NCBI GenBank assembly: GCA_034698045.1
Contig: JAQGAU010000291.1
Coordinates: 1-31,806, forward strand
DNA: 31,806 bases
DNA from: Paramacrobiotus richtersi
Lineage: Eukaryota > Tardigrada > Eutardigrada > Parachela > Macrobiotidae
Direction: 5' to 3'
Every line of letters starts with the position of its first letter. Within the stretch, counting starts at the first letter, position 1. The notes beneath the pieces were generated by a model. The model saw nothing but the letters and a program-made list of their open reading frames with translations, was not told where the DNA came from and did not search any database. Positions 1 through 10,560 of this stretch are shown in pieces. A program made the translations under genes and the position numbers.

Positions 1-146
1 CAAGCAGTTTATCATTATAAGTATTACGACTGCAAAAGTTCATCTATAAACATGTACACTATAAGACTGGTAAGCAGATGGCAAATTTTGACTTGAATGA
101 TCGCTTTTAGCGGACATTATAATTATTACTATCAAGTGGTTTTGAA

Positions 147-1354
147 ATGAGAATGGCAAAGTTTATTCTCGTCACCTTCTCGGCATTTTTTGTCGGAATT
201 AATGCAGATTGCTTACTGCAACCGCCTACTTATACAGAGACAGGAGATGGTAATCGGCGATAATCGTAATTTGTAAAATTTCGCGGTTTTGGGAGAATTT
301 CGACTGCATCCCGCGAAAGGTCACTTTATTGGGTCGTTTCTTCGTAGCGCTATACAAGCGGCTGTTGGCTGATCTGGCATCGGTGGAAGTTGATACCGCT
401 CGCCTAGTTAAACAAGGGGAAGCGGCAGGCGGCTGTACCACACTGCATAACTTGGATTATGCATTGCAAATCCTGGCGACGATTGATGCGGATAATATCT
501 GGCTGGAGAAACTAGCGAATGGGACCATCACACCATCAGGCATGGAATGTCTCTCCGTAAATACTCGTATCCAGTGGGAACTTGATCAGATATCGGATTA
601 CGGCAGTGCCTCTATTCCTGGTCCTTCTTGTGACCAGTTGACCGGAGCAGGTAATGAAAACAAATCAGGATAATTTTATGTATGTTTGAGCTGTAGGTAA
701 TTCTATTCCTGGCGGGTGGGTGCTTCTGAGGCAATATGTTGAATGGAATTTATAATTTCATTCAATGGCAAGCTCAGTTTTCTGTTCTACTGCTCGATAT
801 ACAGAAGCGCAGACACATTTGCTTCAGTTATAACGGTCACACAGCGTATTATCATTTTTCACTTATGTTTGCGTTTCACCTTCGGTCCAAGTTTAGTTTA
901 CCCGCTAACAAATAGAATCATACCGTAAATGCTTCGGTAAACACTTTAAGTACTCGTAGTCGAATGAGTATGCAGTACGCAGCTAGTACAGTAAAGTACC
1001 TATACATTAAGGTTTCATACGGAAAACGGCTAATAGCAAACGTCCATCTTTTCTTCTTGTGATTGACTTTCAGCTCTCTACCCGTATTACCTTCAGCGAT
1101 TCAACCAGGCCTTGGGAGGTCTCTCCAGATTCGCCGGCAACGGGGGCGCTGCTGGTAACTATGGCAGCATGACCACGGGCAGTCCTCCCGGACCATGGCA
1201 GCAAACTCTCAACAATATGGTGGCAGCCATTGGTGCGGTGGGACCCATCATCCAAAGCAACAACCAAGCCGCTTGTATTGAAACTACGAGGAAGCTGGCC
1301 CTCGGTCTACAAGGTGCGCTCAGGGCAGGTGGCTTTGGGTCAGTGTTGGCCTGA
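147..1354 (+). CDS. Small secreted protein, three exons
   Basis: Exons 147-249, 348-650 and 1074-1354, joined by GT-AG introns of 98 and 423 bp. Both introns are phase 1, so exon 2 (303 nt) is a symmetric exon. The product is about 228 residues. The start is the first ATG of an open frame; it encodes a basic then hydrophobic stretch (MRMAKFILVTFSAFFVGINA) that reads as a signal peptide, with likely cleavage before DC. The mature part has five cysteines, one N-glycosylation sequon (NGT) and a Gly/Ala-rich region in exon 3. Exons 2 and 3 both start with Ala-Leu-Tyr through the split codon, hinting at an internal duplication. The frame stays open across both junctions and ends at TGA 1352-1354. 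I do not recognise the family. Secretion is inferred from the N-terminus only. Relics of exon 3 recur beside the two GPCR genes. Confidence 0.7.
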
Positions 1355-1872
1355 TTGTGAGGCTGCAGGCATCTTACAGCCTGGGTTGTGCTCTGTGCTT
1401 TTGTATTGAATTTTGACTTAATTGCTTATATTTTATTTCTACTCGTACTGCCAATATACTGTGCTTGTCTCAAGTTGTCTGCACTTCCAACACGGTGTAT
1501 TTTATTCGAGGCGCGTTGGTCCTCAAATGTCTACTTTGAAATCGGTTATAAATGTACGTGTACCGCATCGGTCCGAGAAAACACCTCGTATGTCTAACTT
1601 CTGCAGACCACACCACTAAAAGGGCAGTCGAAGTGCTTTAATTCATACCTAATAGTTTGATACCACCGAAATATCACGGTAGAAGCCGAATCTTTATGCT
1701 TGATCTATCAGCACTCATTACGTGCCACTTAGAATCGGAGCTTAGTCTAACATTTCGCGGTCCGCAGTAAAAACCTTTACTTATACAACGTAATTTTTGG
1801 GGAATTTTGAGACCATAAACATGCAATGATGCACGTAGTCGACCCTTCTAATTTCCATTCAGCATAAGAAGG
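1355..1872. other. Intergenic, no gene seen
   Basis: This is the spacer between the secreted-protein gene and the POLR3B homologue. Only short open frames without domain signal are present. It must hold the 3' end of the first gene and the promoter of the second, but I see no distinctive signal. Confidence 0.5.
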
Positions 1873-4800
1873 ATGCGTGAAAGCCATGGACGCATCGCAT
1901 CTGCTACGACCGCAAGTATGAACGCGCTCGAGTCGGAAAGCCGAAAGGCTAAATTGACCGATACGTGGATGATTGTTAAGGATTTTCTCAAAGTTCATGG
2001 ATTAGAAAAGTTACATCTGGATTCGTACAATAATTTCATCAATGTCATTCATTATCCTGTAAGACTGAAGCTGCTGTGTTTCTTTGTTTTCCCTTCGTCG
2101 TATGTCACAGTGTTTGTTGTCTGCTGACCTCGATAAGGGATTTTTGCCCTTGTGTTGTGCAGACGTTAAGCATTAAACCTTAAACCTTAATGTTCGTATG
2201 CCGGAAATCTTGCGAGCAAATGGACGCGTGACCAGCGATGCGGATTCTAGCTGGTACTTGGAGTATGACCAAATTCGCGTTGACCGACCGAAGGTAACAA
2301 AACTTTCCAGCTGGATACGAAATATTAAGGGATACGAGATATTTTGTTTTAGAATTCATAAAGTCTTCGTGTTTTTTCAAGATCGAAGACGGGTTGGGGA
2401 TCGTGCGGTCAACTTCACCCAACGAGTGTCGCCTTCGGAATCTCACCTATTCCGCTCCGATTTTGGTGGACATACGGTACATTTTCGGTGGTCGGGAAGT
2501 CGAAAAAAAGAATGTCATGATTGGGAGAATTCCTGTAATGCTGCGGAGTCAGTTGTGCGTATTGTATGGGAAAAGTGATGACGAGTTGGTCACGCTAAAG
2601 GAGTGTCCGCTGGATCCCGGTGGCTACTTCATCGTCAAGGGAGCTGAAAAAGTCGTGATGATGCAGGAACAGATGATGAACAATCGGATTGTCTGCCAAT
2701 ACAATGCGAAAAAAGAGGTGTGTGCAGTTCTTTCTAACACTTTCTGCCCTTCTTCGGTAAATAAGTGTGGGAAAAACCGTCGCTTTAACAGCATGACGAA
2801 ATTTTTTTTGTTCTCATACTCTCAAATTTTTCGTTCTGCGTTGGTAGATAAAGGAGTCATTGGGATCTTGTGATATGTGATAACAATTGCTAAGGAAGAT
2901 TAAGAGAAATGAATAACTGAGCTGCATTTGTTTTACAGTAAACCGTAATGCAAAAACTGTTTTTAATTTGTTTGCTTTATCGATCGACCGCAATATAGAG
3001 ATACATACGTAGACTGATACCGGTTTGTTTACAGTTGACCTGTTTCGTCATGAGTTTCTCCCAAGATCACAAAACCCTAACGACAGTGGTCAACAGGAAA
3101 GGATGTTATTATGTGCGCTTTGGCATGTGCAAAGATGACACTCCCGTATTGGTAATTTTCGCTGCAATGGGCATTCCCTACCTGGACATGGCGCTGGGAT
3201 GGATTGGACGAGAGCATTTCATATTGGACAAATTCACTTTATCTGTCGACGAATTTCTCAGTCTTCATATCAGCAAGAGAGAAGAAGCCCTCCAGTACTT
3301 GGCTGGTAAGTTGAGGACCGGGATCGTCAGCTGGGGCTCGAAGAGTCCAAAAACGGCCGAAGTTGTACAGATCCTGACTGGAACACTCATCAGTCATGTG
3401 CCTGTTGTTAATGGTTGTTTTGACGACAAAGCCGCGTTTCTGAGCTACATGGTACGCCGATGCATCCTGGCCGAAAGGGATCCTCGTCTGTTGGACCATC
3501 GCGATAGCTTTGGCGTTAAGCGTCTGCAGTTAGACGGGGATTTCCTGGCCTTTGTATTCGAAGATGCTATTAAGATGTTCAATGACGAGTTGAAAGTTTG
3601 AAAAAGCGAGCTCCAGCCATACCGTTTGATGCGACGAAACATGTACGTTCTGATCTGATTACAAAGAAATTTGATAACTTCTTCAACACCGGCAATCTGA
3701 ACGTTCGCCGTTTCAAAATCAGTCGTGTGGGCGTTGCCCAAGTGCTCGGACGGTTGTCCTACGTGTCGGCTGTGGGAATGATGTCTCGAGTGGAGAGTCA
3801 GGTAGTGAAGAGTCGGAAGGTGAGCGGACCGCGTTCGATTCAAGCCACTCAGTACGGGATCATATGCCCTTGTGATACTCCCGAAGGGGAAGGATGTGGT
3901 TTGACAAAAAACCTGGCCTTGCTTTGTGATGTGACCCTGGAATCTCCTGACGAGCAGATATGGAAGCTACTGTCACTGGTATCCATAAAAACGGCTCAGG
4001 AGATCGCTGCTTCGCCTTGGATTCACCCACAAGGAGATGTATATACTGTTTTTATCAATGGGAGTATTTTCGGGTTTACCAAGGATCCTTTATCTTGTGC
4101 TCGAATTATTAAACAAGCTCGGAGACTAGGCAAGATCGACCAGTTTATATCGGCAGCAGTGAGGTACGTTTTTTTACACCTTAAGTAGCAAAAGTCGAGG
4201 TATGAAAAGATAAGGAGTGCATAACGTCCAACGCAACCGTTTCGAAACGCTTGTAAGAAACCAAAATCGCACCGCGATTTCCAGAATGGTTTTCAGACTT
4301 AGGCGCCGAAACAGAAAACAAGCAGATCAACTTTCACCCATTTTAAAAAGCAGCTTTCTACCTATCTAATTTAAATAATTAACTGTCTTTGCACCGGACT
4401 CCGAAAGACTCGTAACGGTTCGCAAGCCAAAGATAGAGCGGTTAAGAATTGACTGCATTTTTGTAACCTCCGTGCCTGTCTCGTGCCCCGCCCCTCTGGC
4501 ACAAGACCGGCAGCGTTCCACGTAACGGCCATGCTTTCAACTTTTGAGTGCCACAACTATCAGAATCGCCGCATCCCGAACGGAATCGTTACATAGAAAC
4601 CGTTCGGGACACGGGACCGTGCGATTGGTCACTTGGTATATGAGGCGTACTCTGTATATGCATGATCATATGCATTGATTCCGCTGTAACTCGTACCGAG
4701 TGAATCGAATTCTGAATAAACAGAAACTGAAGCAGTACTTCTACTGGTATACAACAATGCTTGTACTCAATTCTGAAACACCGTCAGTCCGCTGAATAAT

Positions 4801-6876
4801 ACATATTTTTACAGTGATCTTCAACATACGGTGACCTTTGCAACCGATGGCGGCCGAATGTGTAGACCGTATTTTGCTGTGGACAATGGCATCCTGTTAA
4901 TGCAGCAGAAGTATATCGATGCTGTCAAGAAGGGATATCTGACGTTTGACGATCTGGTGAAGGATGGGATGGTTGAGTATTTAATTTGGATGTCAGTGAA
5001 CTGAACGACAGCTTAATCGCGCTAAATGAATCAGAAATCTCGCAGCAGACAACGCATATGGAAATTGCTCCCTTTTCCATTCTGGGCGTTGTGGCCGGCA
5101 CTATTCCCTTTCCGCATCATAATCAGAGCCCTCGAAATACATATCAATGTGCCATGGGAAAACAGGCCATCGGTGCCGTCGCTCTTAACCAATCTAGTCG
5201 CATTGATACTGTGCTGCAGTGCTCGTGGAATCCGCAGCGTCCCTTAGTGCAGACGAAAAGCTACGGTAAGAGGTTCAGAGTAGTTGCGTTTTCCGTATGT
5301 GTAAGAATTTCTGATGTTGATTTGGTTTTCTCTCACCATAAAAATGTACCTTGATGAATCATTCGTTATATGGTAGAGCGAATTCGTTATGCCATTGTAA
5401 CCGAAAAATCGTTGTTGTAGGAATAACCGGCTTCGATCAGTTACCAGCCGGACAGAACGCAATCGTAGCTTTGGTTTCTTATTCCGCATACGACATTGAA
5501 GACGCCATAATCCTGAATAAAGCATCACTCGAGCGGGGTTACCAGCGATGTACCGTTTACCGAAAGCATCAGACAGTTCTAAGAACCAACGAGTATGGCG
5601 AACGAGAAAGTCTGTATCCCCCACGAGTCAATCAGGCGACTGGTGAAGCGCCTTTTACCGATCGGAAACTTGACAGGGACGGCTTGATTGGAATAGGATG
5701 GGAGGTGGAGCGTGGTGATGTTATGATTAACAAGCATGTACCGGTTGGAACTTCTGTACCAGTTGGATTCAATCGCAGCCACATCGACAAGCCCGAACCC
5801 GTTAGATATCCAGAGCCCAATAAATGCCAAATCGATAAGATTATGATCGCTGAGAATACGAGTGAACAGCTCATCAAAGTCCGGACTTCACAGACAAGAA
5901 TCCCGGAAATTGGAGATAAGTTCAGTAGTCGTCATGGACAAAAGGGCGTTTGTGGTTTGATAGTTGCGGAAGAAGATATGCCGCTTACCATGAGCGGCAT
6001 TCGCCCTGATGCCATCATGAATCCACATGGTATTCCGAGCCGTATGACTGTGGGATTGTTAAGGGAGCTTCTAGGGAGCAACTGTGGGAAGAATATTTGA
6101 CGGATCAGCGTTTGGAGAAGACAAGATGGAGGAGATTTCTCGAATCATGGAGGAAGCTGGCTTTGATGGATCTGGGAAGGAAATCCTCACCGTTGGCGTG
6201 ACGAGTAAGTAAACGAAACTACGGTAAAATACCTCAGTTATACGCGGAGAGCCAGTCTTTGCAGAAATTGTTCCAATCCGTTGTCCTATTGTATCCCGTA
6301 ATGTCGCTGATATGGTTTTGAAGTTGTGAGTAGATTTCTTTCTTAAAGTTTTCCACGTTCCGATATTCTCGGTTTTTCGGTATTTTCTTTCCCTATGACC
6401 TTTGTCTGAAGTATGTTTGTGCGGTTCTGAGTTCGCTTGTTTCGTCAGGGAAACTTCTGGAAGCTTACATTTTCATTGGACCAGTTTATTACCAACGATT
6501 GAAGCACATGGTTATGGACAAAATTCACGCTCGGTCCAAAGGGCCACGCAAATCGCTGACCAGGCAACCGACGGACGGAAGGGCTCACGGTGGTGGGTTA
6601 CGATTGGGAGAAATGGAACGGGATTGTCTGATTGCACACGGTGTATCGGCACTGCTTAACGAGCGATTCATGTTGGCTAGTGATGAGTGCGAAGTATTGG
6701 TTTGTGACAAGTGCGGTTTGTTCGTTTGGAAGGAAACCTGTTCATCGTGCCGGGAATCAGGGAAAATCTCCGCTGTACGGATACCTTATGCTTGTAAATC
6801 ACTCTTCCAAGAGTTGGTCAGCATGAATATTGCTCCTCGTATTACAGTTTCACCAATAACCGAGCGAAATCAGTAA
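1873..6876 (+). CDS. POLR3B: RNA polymerase III second-largest subunit (RPC2), frame broken at three points
   Basis: Homologue of the second-largest catalytic subunit of RNA polymerase III, which makes tRNA, 5S rRNA and other small RNAs in the nucleus. Exons: 1873 to about 2058; about 2177-2293; 2382-2717; 3035-4163; 4815-5265; 5421-6204; 6449-6876. They total about 1,135 codons, the usual RPC2 length. Recognisable blocks: the N-terminal segment ending near [36 protein letters not shown] with [35 protein letters not shown] with [22 protein letters not shown] (near 5912-5950), [15 protein letters not shown] with LTRQPTDGR, a CxxC...CxxC zinc finger near 6703-6750, and a C-terminal [13 protein letters not shown] that is typical of RPC2 rather than RPA2 or RPB2. 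The exon 2 to 7 junctions are in phase. The frame breaks inside exons near 3596-3606, 4981-4987 and 6085-6099, and the intron 1 acceptor is unclear. It could be a functional gene with sequence errors, or a recent pseudogene. Confidence 0.9.
3596..3606 (+). other. POLR3B frame break 1
   Basis: Coding similarity runs up to FNDELK in one frame and resumes at [12 protein letters not shown] in the -1 frame, with TGA at 3599-3601 ending the first. One added base in the TTT run at 3597-3599 would restore the frame. The 11 bases here also begin GT and end AG and would fix the frame if removed, but that is far shorter than any normal spliceosomal intron. Confidence 0.8.
4164..4814 (+). other. Long POLR3B intron with hairpin
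   Basis: At 651 bp this is the longest intron of the POLR3B homologue, with donor GTACGT and acceptor TTTTTACAG. It contains a 10-bp inverted repeat (TCCCGAACGG then CCGTTCGGGA, about 4573-4609) and a palindromic tract around tatgcatgatcatatgcat. No coding content is seen. Confidence 0.55.
4981..4987 (+). other. POLR3B frame break 2
   Basis: After VEYL the similarity (DVSELND) continues in the -1 frame. The local sequence tatttaatttgg looks like a 5-bp imperfect duplication; taking out five bases gives a continuous EYLDVS reading. Confidence 0.75.
6085..6099 (+). other. POLR3B frame break 3
   Basis: The frame ending in GSNCGKNI meets TGA at 6098-6100. The conserved continuation ([14 protein letters not shown]) is in the +1 frame, starting around GGAAGAATATTTGAC. 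No splice signals lie between the two. Confidence 0.75.
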
Positions 6877-7000
6877 TATTTTTTATAAATTGCTTTGATA
6901 ACTGAATGAAATGTGTTGTTTTTGTGACGGTGTAAAGCAAATGCTACGCGGTGCACATTTGTTGCTACAGTATCATACTGCCCTGTAAAATCTAAAGCGA

Positions 7001-7140
7001 ATGTTTAAAGAAAAAATCGCTGTTCCAGTTTCGGTTCCAGACTTAATTCGTTATTTTCAAAGGCATTTTCTACAAATATACAGTACCAGACATAAAAGTA
7101 ATCGCGATCACGAGTATTACAGAAATATCAACTCTACCAG
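7001..7140 (+). pseudogene. Gene fragment, family of three in window (copy 1)
   Basis: A frame opening MFKEKIAVPVSV, with a later segment YSTRHKSNRDHEYY. It resembles the - strand frame at 26931-27227 (MYKEKIAVPVSV, YRTRHVMNRRHEYY) and more weakly 17633-17878. The similarity stops just before the exon relic at 7165. I do not recognise the family. It is probably a broken exon copy. Confidence 0.45.
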
Positions 7141-7164
7141 TAGCGGTTCAAGCGACCAGAAGCG

Positions 7165-7300
7165 GCCTTGGAAGGTCTCTCTGAATTGGCCAGCAACATG
7201 AGCGCTGTTACAGACTACCGGTACTGCGCGCGCTCTGTAGTTACAGCTTACACTAATGACATTACTATGTCCACAGTCAGTCCTCCCGGACTATGCGCCA
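7165..7300 (+). pseudogene. 5' half of a relic copy of exon 3 of the secreted-protein gene
   Basis: Aligns by eye with 1105-1210: the blocks ggccttgg, aggtctctc, CCAGCAAC, GCGCTGTTACAG and AGTCCTCCCGG occur in the same order, with an extra insert in the middle. The match ends around tcctcccggactatg, exactly where the GPCR unit begins. The other half of the exon reappears at 9125-9260, beyond the receptor. Confidence 0.65.
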
Positions 7301-8069
7301 ACAAACGTTGTGTAATGAAACCATGTGCAAGGACAGAATGTTCAGTCCTTCAATTGTCAAGCTTGTGACCTTTCTGCTGAATTACAGTGATGAGGACGAA
7401 CAACCTCAAAGCGTACCGAACAGGTACATCTCTCTAACTACGGTAGGCCGCAAAAGCGCCCTAATTGAAGTGATCTCGGTGTTAGGGCGGGCTAGCATTG
7501 TGTAATCAAGGTTGGGCACATCTCGAAGCACCAAACAAGAAAAGGCTAGCGTCCGAAATTAAACCCAAAACAATTCTGCGGTATTACTTATTAATCAGGG
7601 AAAGCTAGTCTTATTTCAACAATTTCTCTGAATGGTGCTGTCTCCAAAACGCGCCGCACGTGCTGGTGTTTCTGTATAATTCGTGCTAGACTCCTGAAAT
7701 CTGAAACCATATATCTTGCCTTACACATAATTTGCACGAGCTATCGCGAGAAATTTCGCGGTGCTTAATTGTATCCCCATGCTTGGGCGCGACAGTTCTC
7801 AGGAATAACCAGTTTATTTGACAGGTGCTGCGTGATTGCTTATGACAAACACTCGCCAGCAGATGAGCAAATACAGCGGAAATTCTAACGAAACGCGCCC
7901 AATTAGGGCAAAATTATGTAGCCCAAGGACGTGACCTTTTCTGGTGAACACGCCGATCAAATCAGATTTCATAATGTTTATGAATCATGCAAGAGCTTAC
8001 GCTTCAAGCATTTACAACGAAGCACCACTGTACTTAAATCAAGCGTAAAAGCCAGTTGCCCGTTATGCA

Positions 8070-9059
8070 ATGGTTGAAAAACTTACAATGTCGCTAAATG
8101 TCTCCAACGTCACATCAGCGCTATCCGTACCGGCCTGGCTCTTTGGACCAATCTACTCCACCATCATGTGCATCCTAACCGTCCTAAGCAACGGTACAGT
8201 CATGCTAGTGTTCCTCCAGAACCGCAACTTGCGTTCCAATGCATTCTGCTGTTATCTGATGAACCTCATGTTAGCCAACTTATTCCACGCTGTCGTCTTC
8301 AAACCACTAGAGATCGTCTTTTTGCTCTACCCCGAGACGGACCATAGTCCCACATTTTGTGCGGTATACATACACGCAATCTATCTGGCCGACGCCATGA
8401 TGATGCAGTGCCACGTCCTGATCACGAGTAACCGGGTCTGGGCGGTGACCTTTCCTCTGGCGTATCAGCAGCGCCACTCACTGAAAACCGCCGCTGTTCT
8501 CTGTGTTTTCATGTGGATATACGTGTGCGCTGTACTTCTTCCCGGATTAATCGTTGATACGATTTACACTCGAGCAACCGGAGATAACATAAATTGCCTG
8601 CTCCATGTTAAGGGTTACGTTTTTCTGGAGAATTGGAATATCGTCGCTGAAATCCTCGTGTACATTTCACCCCTGTTCATCATCATGGTGGCCTTCCCGT
8701 TGATTTGGTGGAAGCGAAAACACAGACCGAGAGCCAGAATCAACACCAGCTACAAACCATCAAACGCGGTGGACGTCCAGTCTAACAAAGACTCGACTAC
8801 TCAGCCCGAGAGGAACCAGAACTTACCTAAAACGTCAACTTCATTTATGGTGCTAAAGCTTCTGACGTTTTCTTTCATCATTTTATGGACACCTCTGGTA
8901 GCGTCGTATAGTATATCGTTGTTTGGCGGACTGACGATTCCGGTGCTGTATGAAGCGGGAAATATTATGGCGACGTTGCAGGGGGTGTTGGATCCCGTCT
9001 TGTTTTCCATTGCGCTCAAAGACCTGCGGACTGGAATCCGAAAGTTGTTCGGGATTTAG
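8070..9059 (+). CDS. Class A (rhodopsin-like) GPCR, intronless, copy 1
   Basis: A 329-residue seven-helix receptor. The N-terminus carries overlapping sequons (NVSNVT). TM1 is about 24-50 with the conserved N41; TM2 61-84 has Asn70 where the family usually has Asp; Cys97 and Cys176 should form the extracellular disulfide. TM3 ends in N121-R122-V123 in place of DRY. TM4 holds W149, TM5 P201, TM6 (260-284) has LWTP, and TM7 has DPVLF in place of NPxxY. A basic intracellular loop 3 (KRKHRPRAR) and a short helix-8-like tail follow. It has no intron and no signal peptide. The DRY and TM2 changes suggest altered G-protein activation. The ligand is unknown. The start is the first ATG of the frame and is conserved in copy 2. 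Confidence 0.92.
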   Translation: MVEKLTMSLNVSNVTSALSVPAWLFGPIYSTIMCILTVLSNGTVMLVFLQNRNLRSNAFCCYLMNLMLANLFHAVVFKPLEIVFLLYPETDHSPTFCAVYIHAIYLADAMMMQCHVLITSNRVWAVTFPLAYQQRHSLKTAAVLCVFMWIYVCAVLLPGLIVDTIYTRATGDNINCLLHVKGYVFLENWNIVAEILVYISPLFIIMVAFPLIWWKRKHRPRARINTSYKPSNAVDVQSNKDSTTQPERNQNLPKTSTSFMVLKLLTFSFIILWTPLVASYSISLFGGLTIPVLYEAGNIMATLQGVLDPVLFSIALKDLRTGIRKLFGI

Positions 9060-9062
9060 ATG

Positions 9063-9092
9063 TCCTCACAATTATGAGGGACATCTCGTCCG
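9063..9092 (+). other. 27-bp inverted insertion after the GPCR1 stop
   Basis: Copy 1 has about 27 bp absent from copy 2, bounded by CAAT on each side. It begins TATGAGGGACATC, nearly the reverse complement of the preceding GATGTCCTCA, so the transcript's 3' UTR can form a small hairpin. It looks like a local template-switch insertion. Confidence 0.55.
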
Positions 9093-9124
9093 GATCAATC
9101 TGGAGGAGAGAAAGCTACATTGCA

Positions 9125-9260
9125 CGACAGCAGATTCTCAGCAAATATGGCGGCAGCCTGGCAGCCATTAGTGCAATGGGCCCTATTATTCCGAGCAGCA
9201 GCCAACCAGCTTGTGCGGAAACTGGCGCAAGGTCCACGTACAAGGTGCGCTCATGGGTAT
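9125..9260 (+). pseudogene. 3' half of the exon 3 relic, copy 1
   Basis: Matches 1200-1325: the blocks CAGCAGATTCTCA, AATATGG, GGCAGCCATTAGTGC, CCAGCTTGTG, GAAACT and ACAAGGTGCGCTCA are collinear with exon 3 of the secreted-protein gene. The frame is not maintained. Together with 7165-7300 it makes up most of the exon, with about 1.83 kb including the GPCR gene in between. Confidence 0.7.
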
Positions 9261-9264
9261 AAAA

Positions 9265-10125
9265 GATTTAATCATGAGACTTATGACGAAAGGATGTGTT
9301 CAGGATGGCGATCGCTTTCATACTGATGATTTCATATCGCTGATTGGGTTGTCAGTTCATTAGTTAATTATTGTATGTATGTGCAGTTCTGTCACTCTGG
9401 CACTGCTCCCATGTATTATGCAGTGTCACTCTTATGTTCTTATCATTCAACTGCCGTCAATTCACTGTTCGGGTTTTCGATTTACCATGACCAGAGTGAC
9501 AAAGTCAGCATCTGAATGGTGCATAAACCAGCGCGCAAAGATGCATCAGAGTATTCAAACAAAAATTCGACAGAAAAAGTCCGTGGATGATACGGTAAAA
9601 TATTCATAAGTAAACCAGCAGAATGCAGATTCCCGCTAAGGTCATTGTAGAAATTTCGCCGTCTGCAATCAGTCACTTCCCAAATTTGCAGTCAGTTTCA
9701 GAAATCCGCAAAAGGTTATGTCAATCCCCAGGTGAAATTCTGCTCGATGGTAATACATTTCTCTGTTTTTCTAGTTCTAGTGAGTGGCACAACTAACGCT
9801 TGTAATATTACAATGCTTCTGCCATTCAGCCAAGTATTGATGTCCGACAACGAGGACTCCCATACTAAGTTTTATCGGTAATTTAATATTAACGAGTCAC
9901 AATCGTGAGTCGATCAAAAAAAGCGCCATTAAAAAAATTATCTGCATTGTTTACCTTTTACAGGGCATTTCAAGCACATAAAATGGGATATTGACAGCGT
10001 GCGCCACCCAGCGATACCGTGGATGACCTCCTTGTGGACGACTAAAGAAATAAGGAACTAGCTCCGGATAGCGCATCCCGACCTACAATCATAGAACTTC
10101 TTGCGACATACTGCAGAAATAAACT
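9265..10125. other. Intergenic, no gene seen
   Basis: Only short frames in both strands, without family similarity or splice context. No repeat structure is seen. Confidence 0.5.
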
Positions 10126-10560
10126 TTGGCTAAGGCTATTTTGCCGCAGTGTGTATTATAGAGGTCAGAATAGCTGGTTGGCTATTTTGCCGCAGCCTGC
10201 GCTAAATTAGCTGGTTGGCTATTTTGCCGCAGTATGCGGGTTGTATAGATGGTCGGCTATTCTGCCGCACACTGCGTTCGTGTAGTTGGTTCGCTATTCT
10301 GCCGCACTCCGTCCGCGAAACGCATTGTTCGTACCCGTTCGGGCCACCACTTTTCTGGGCTGCGGTTGATCGGTTGGTTGGCGGCTGGCTGCATAGTGGG
10401 ACGTTTTTCGGACAACAAAACGTTATAGTGGTATCCATAGCTAACGCGAGTTGTGACGGTGCTATCGAAAGCAGTCTTCAAAGGCAACAGTCGATACATA
10501 TAGCATTAACACTGGCAAGAGCACAAGGCACAAGCACGCCACGAAAAGGTCAACAGCTTA
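10125..10560 (+). repeat. Composite element, part B (long copy)
   Basis: About 430 bp, present in inverted orientation at about 31130-31552 with high similarity. It starts at GGCTAAGGCTATTTTGCCGC, carries the five-copy motif array, then unique sequence (CGTCCGCGAAACGCATTGTT and on). The match ends near the tract about GGTCAACAGCTTAA. Short open frames inside it are not conserved between the two copies. Confidence 0.8.
10134..10310 (+). repeat. Structured 37-46 bp array 1, five copies
   Basis: The core GGCTATTTTGCCGCA recurs with CTATT at 10136, 10182, 10219, 10257 and 10294 (spacings 46, 37, 38, 37). Units carry two small dyads: GGC-TATTTT-GCC, and CCGCA followed three bases later by TGCG or TGCGG. 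Confidence 0.85.

Larger units (their letters stand above)
7296..9260 (+). repeat. GPCR duplication unit, copy 1
   Basis: A segment repeated in direct orientation at about 18424-20345. It includes about 770 bp of conserved upstream DNA, the receptor ORF, a short 3' flank and an exon relic. Shared upstream blocks include GTGACCTTTCTGCTGAATTAC, GCCCAAGGACGTGACCTTTT and GTTGCCCGTTATGCAATGG. The 5' flanks of the two units differ just outside GCCAACAAA, which marks the left boundary. Confidence 0.85.

Noticed and set aside
3596-3606. Programmed ribosomal frameshift in POLR3B
   Set aside because: No X-XXY-YYZ slippery heptamer precedes the TGA and no known POLR3B uses frameshifting. An indel is more likely, and two further breaks occur in the same gene.
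8801-9019. Antisense frame within GPCR copy 1 (and 19890-20117 in copy 2)
   Set aside because: It is a shadow of the receptor coding strand; its conservation is explained by the sense protein.
10134-10310. CRISPR-like array (regular repeats of 37-38 bp)
   Set aside because: The genome is clearly eukaryotic, the repeats are short and diverged, the spacers are similar between arrays, and no cas genes exist. These are tandem motifs in dispersed elements.
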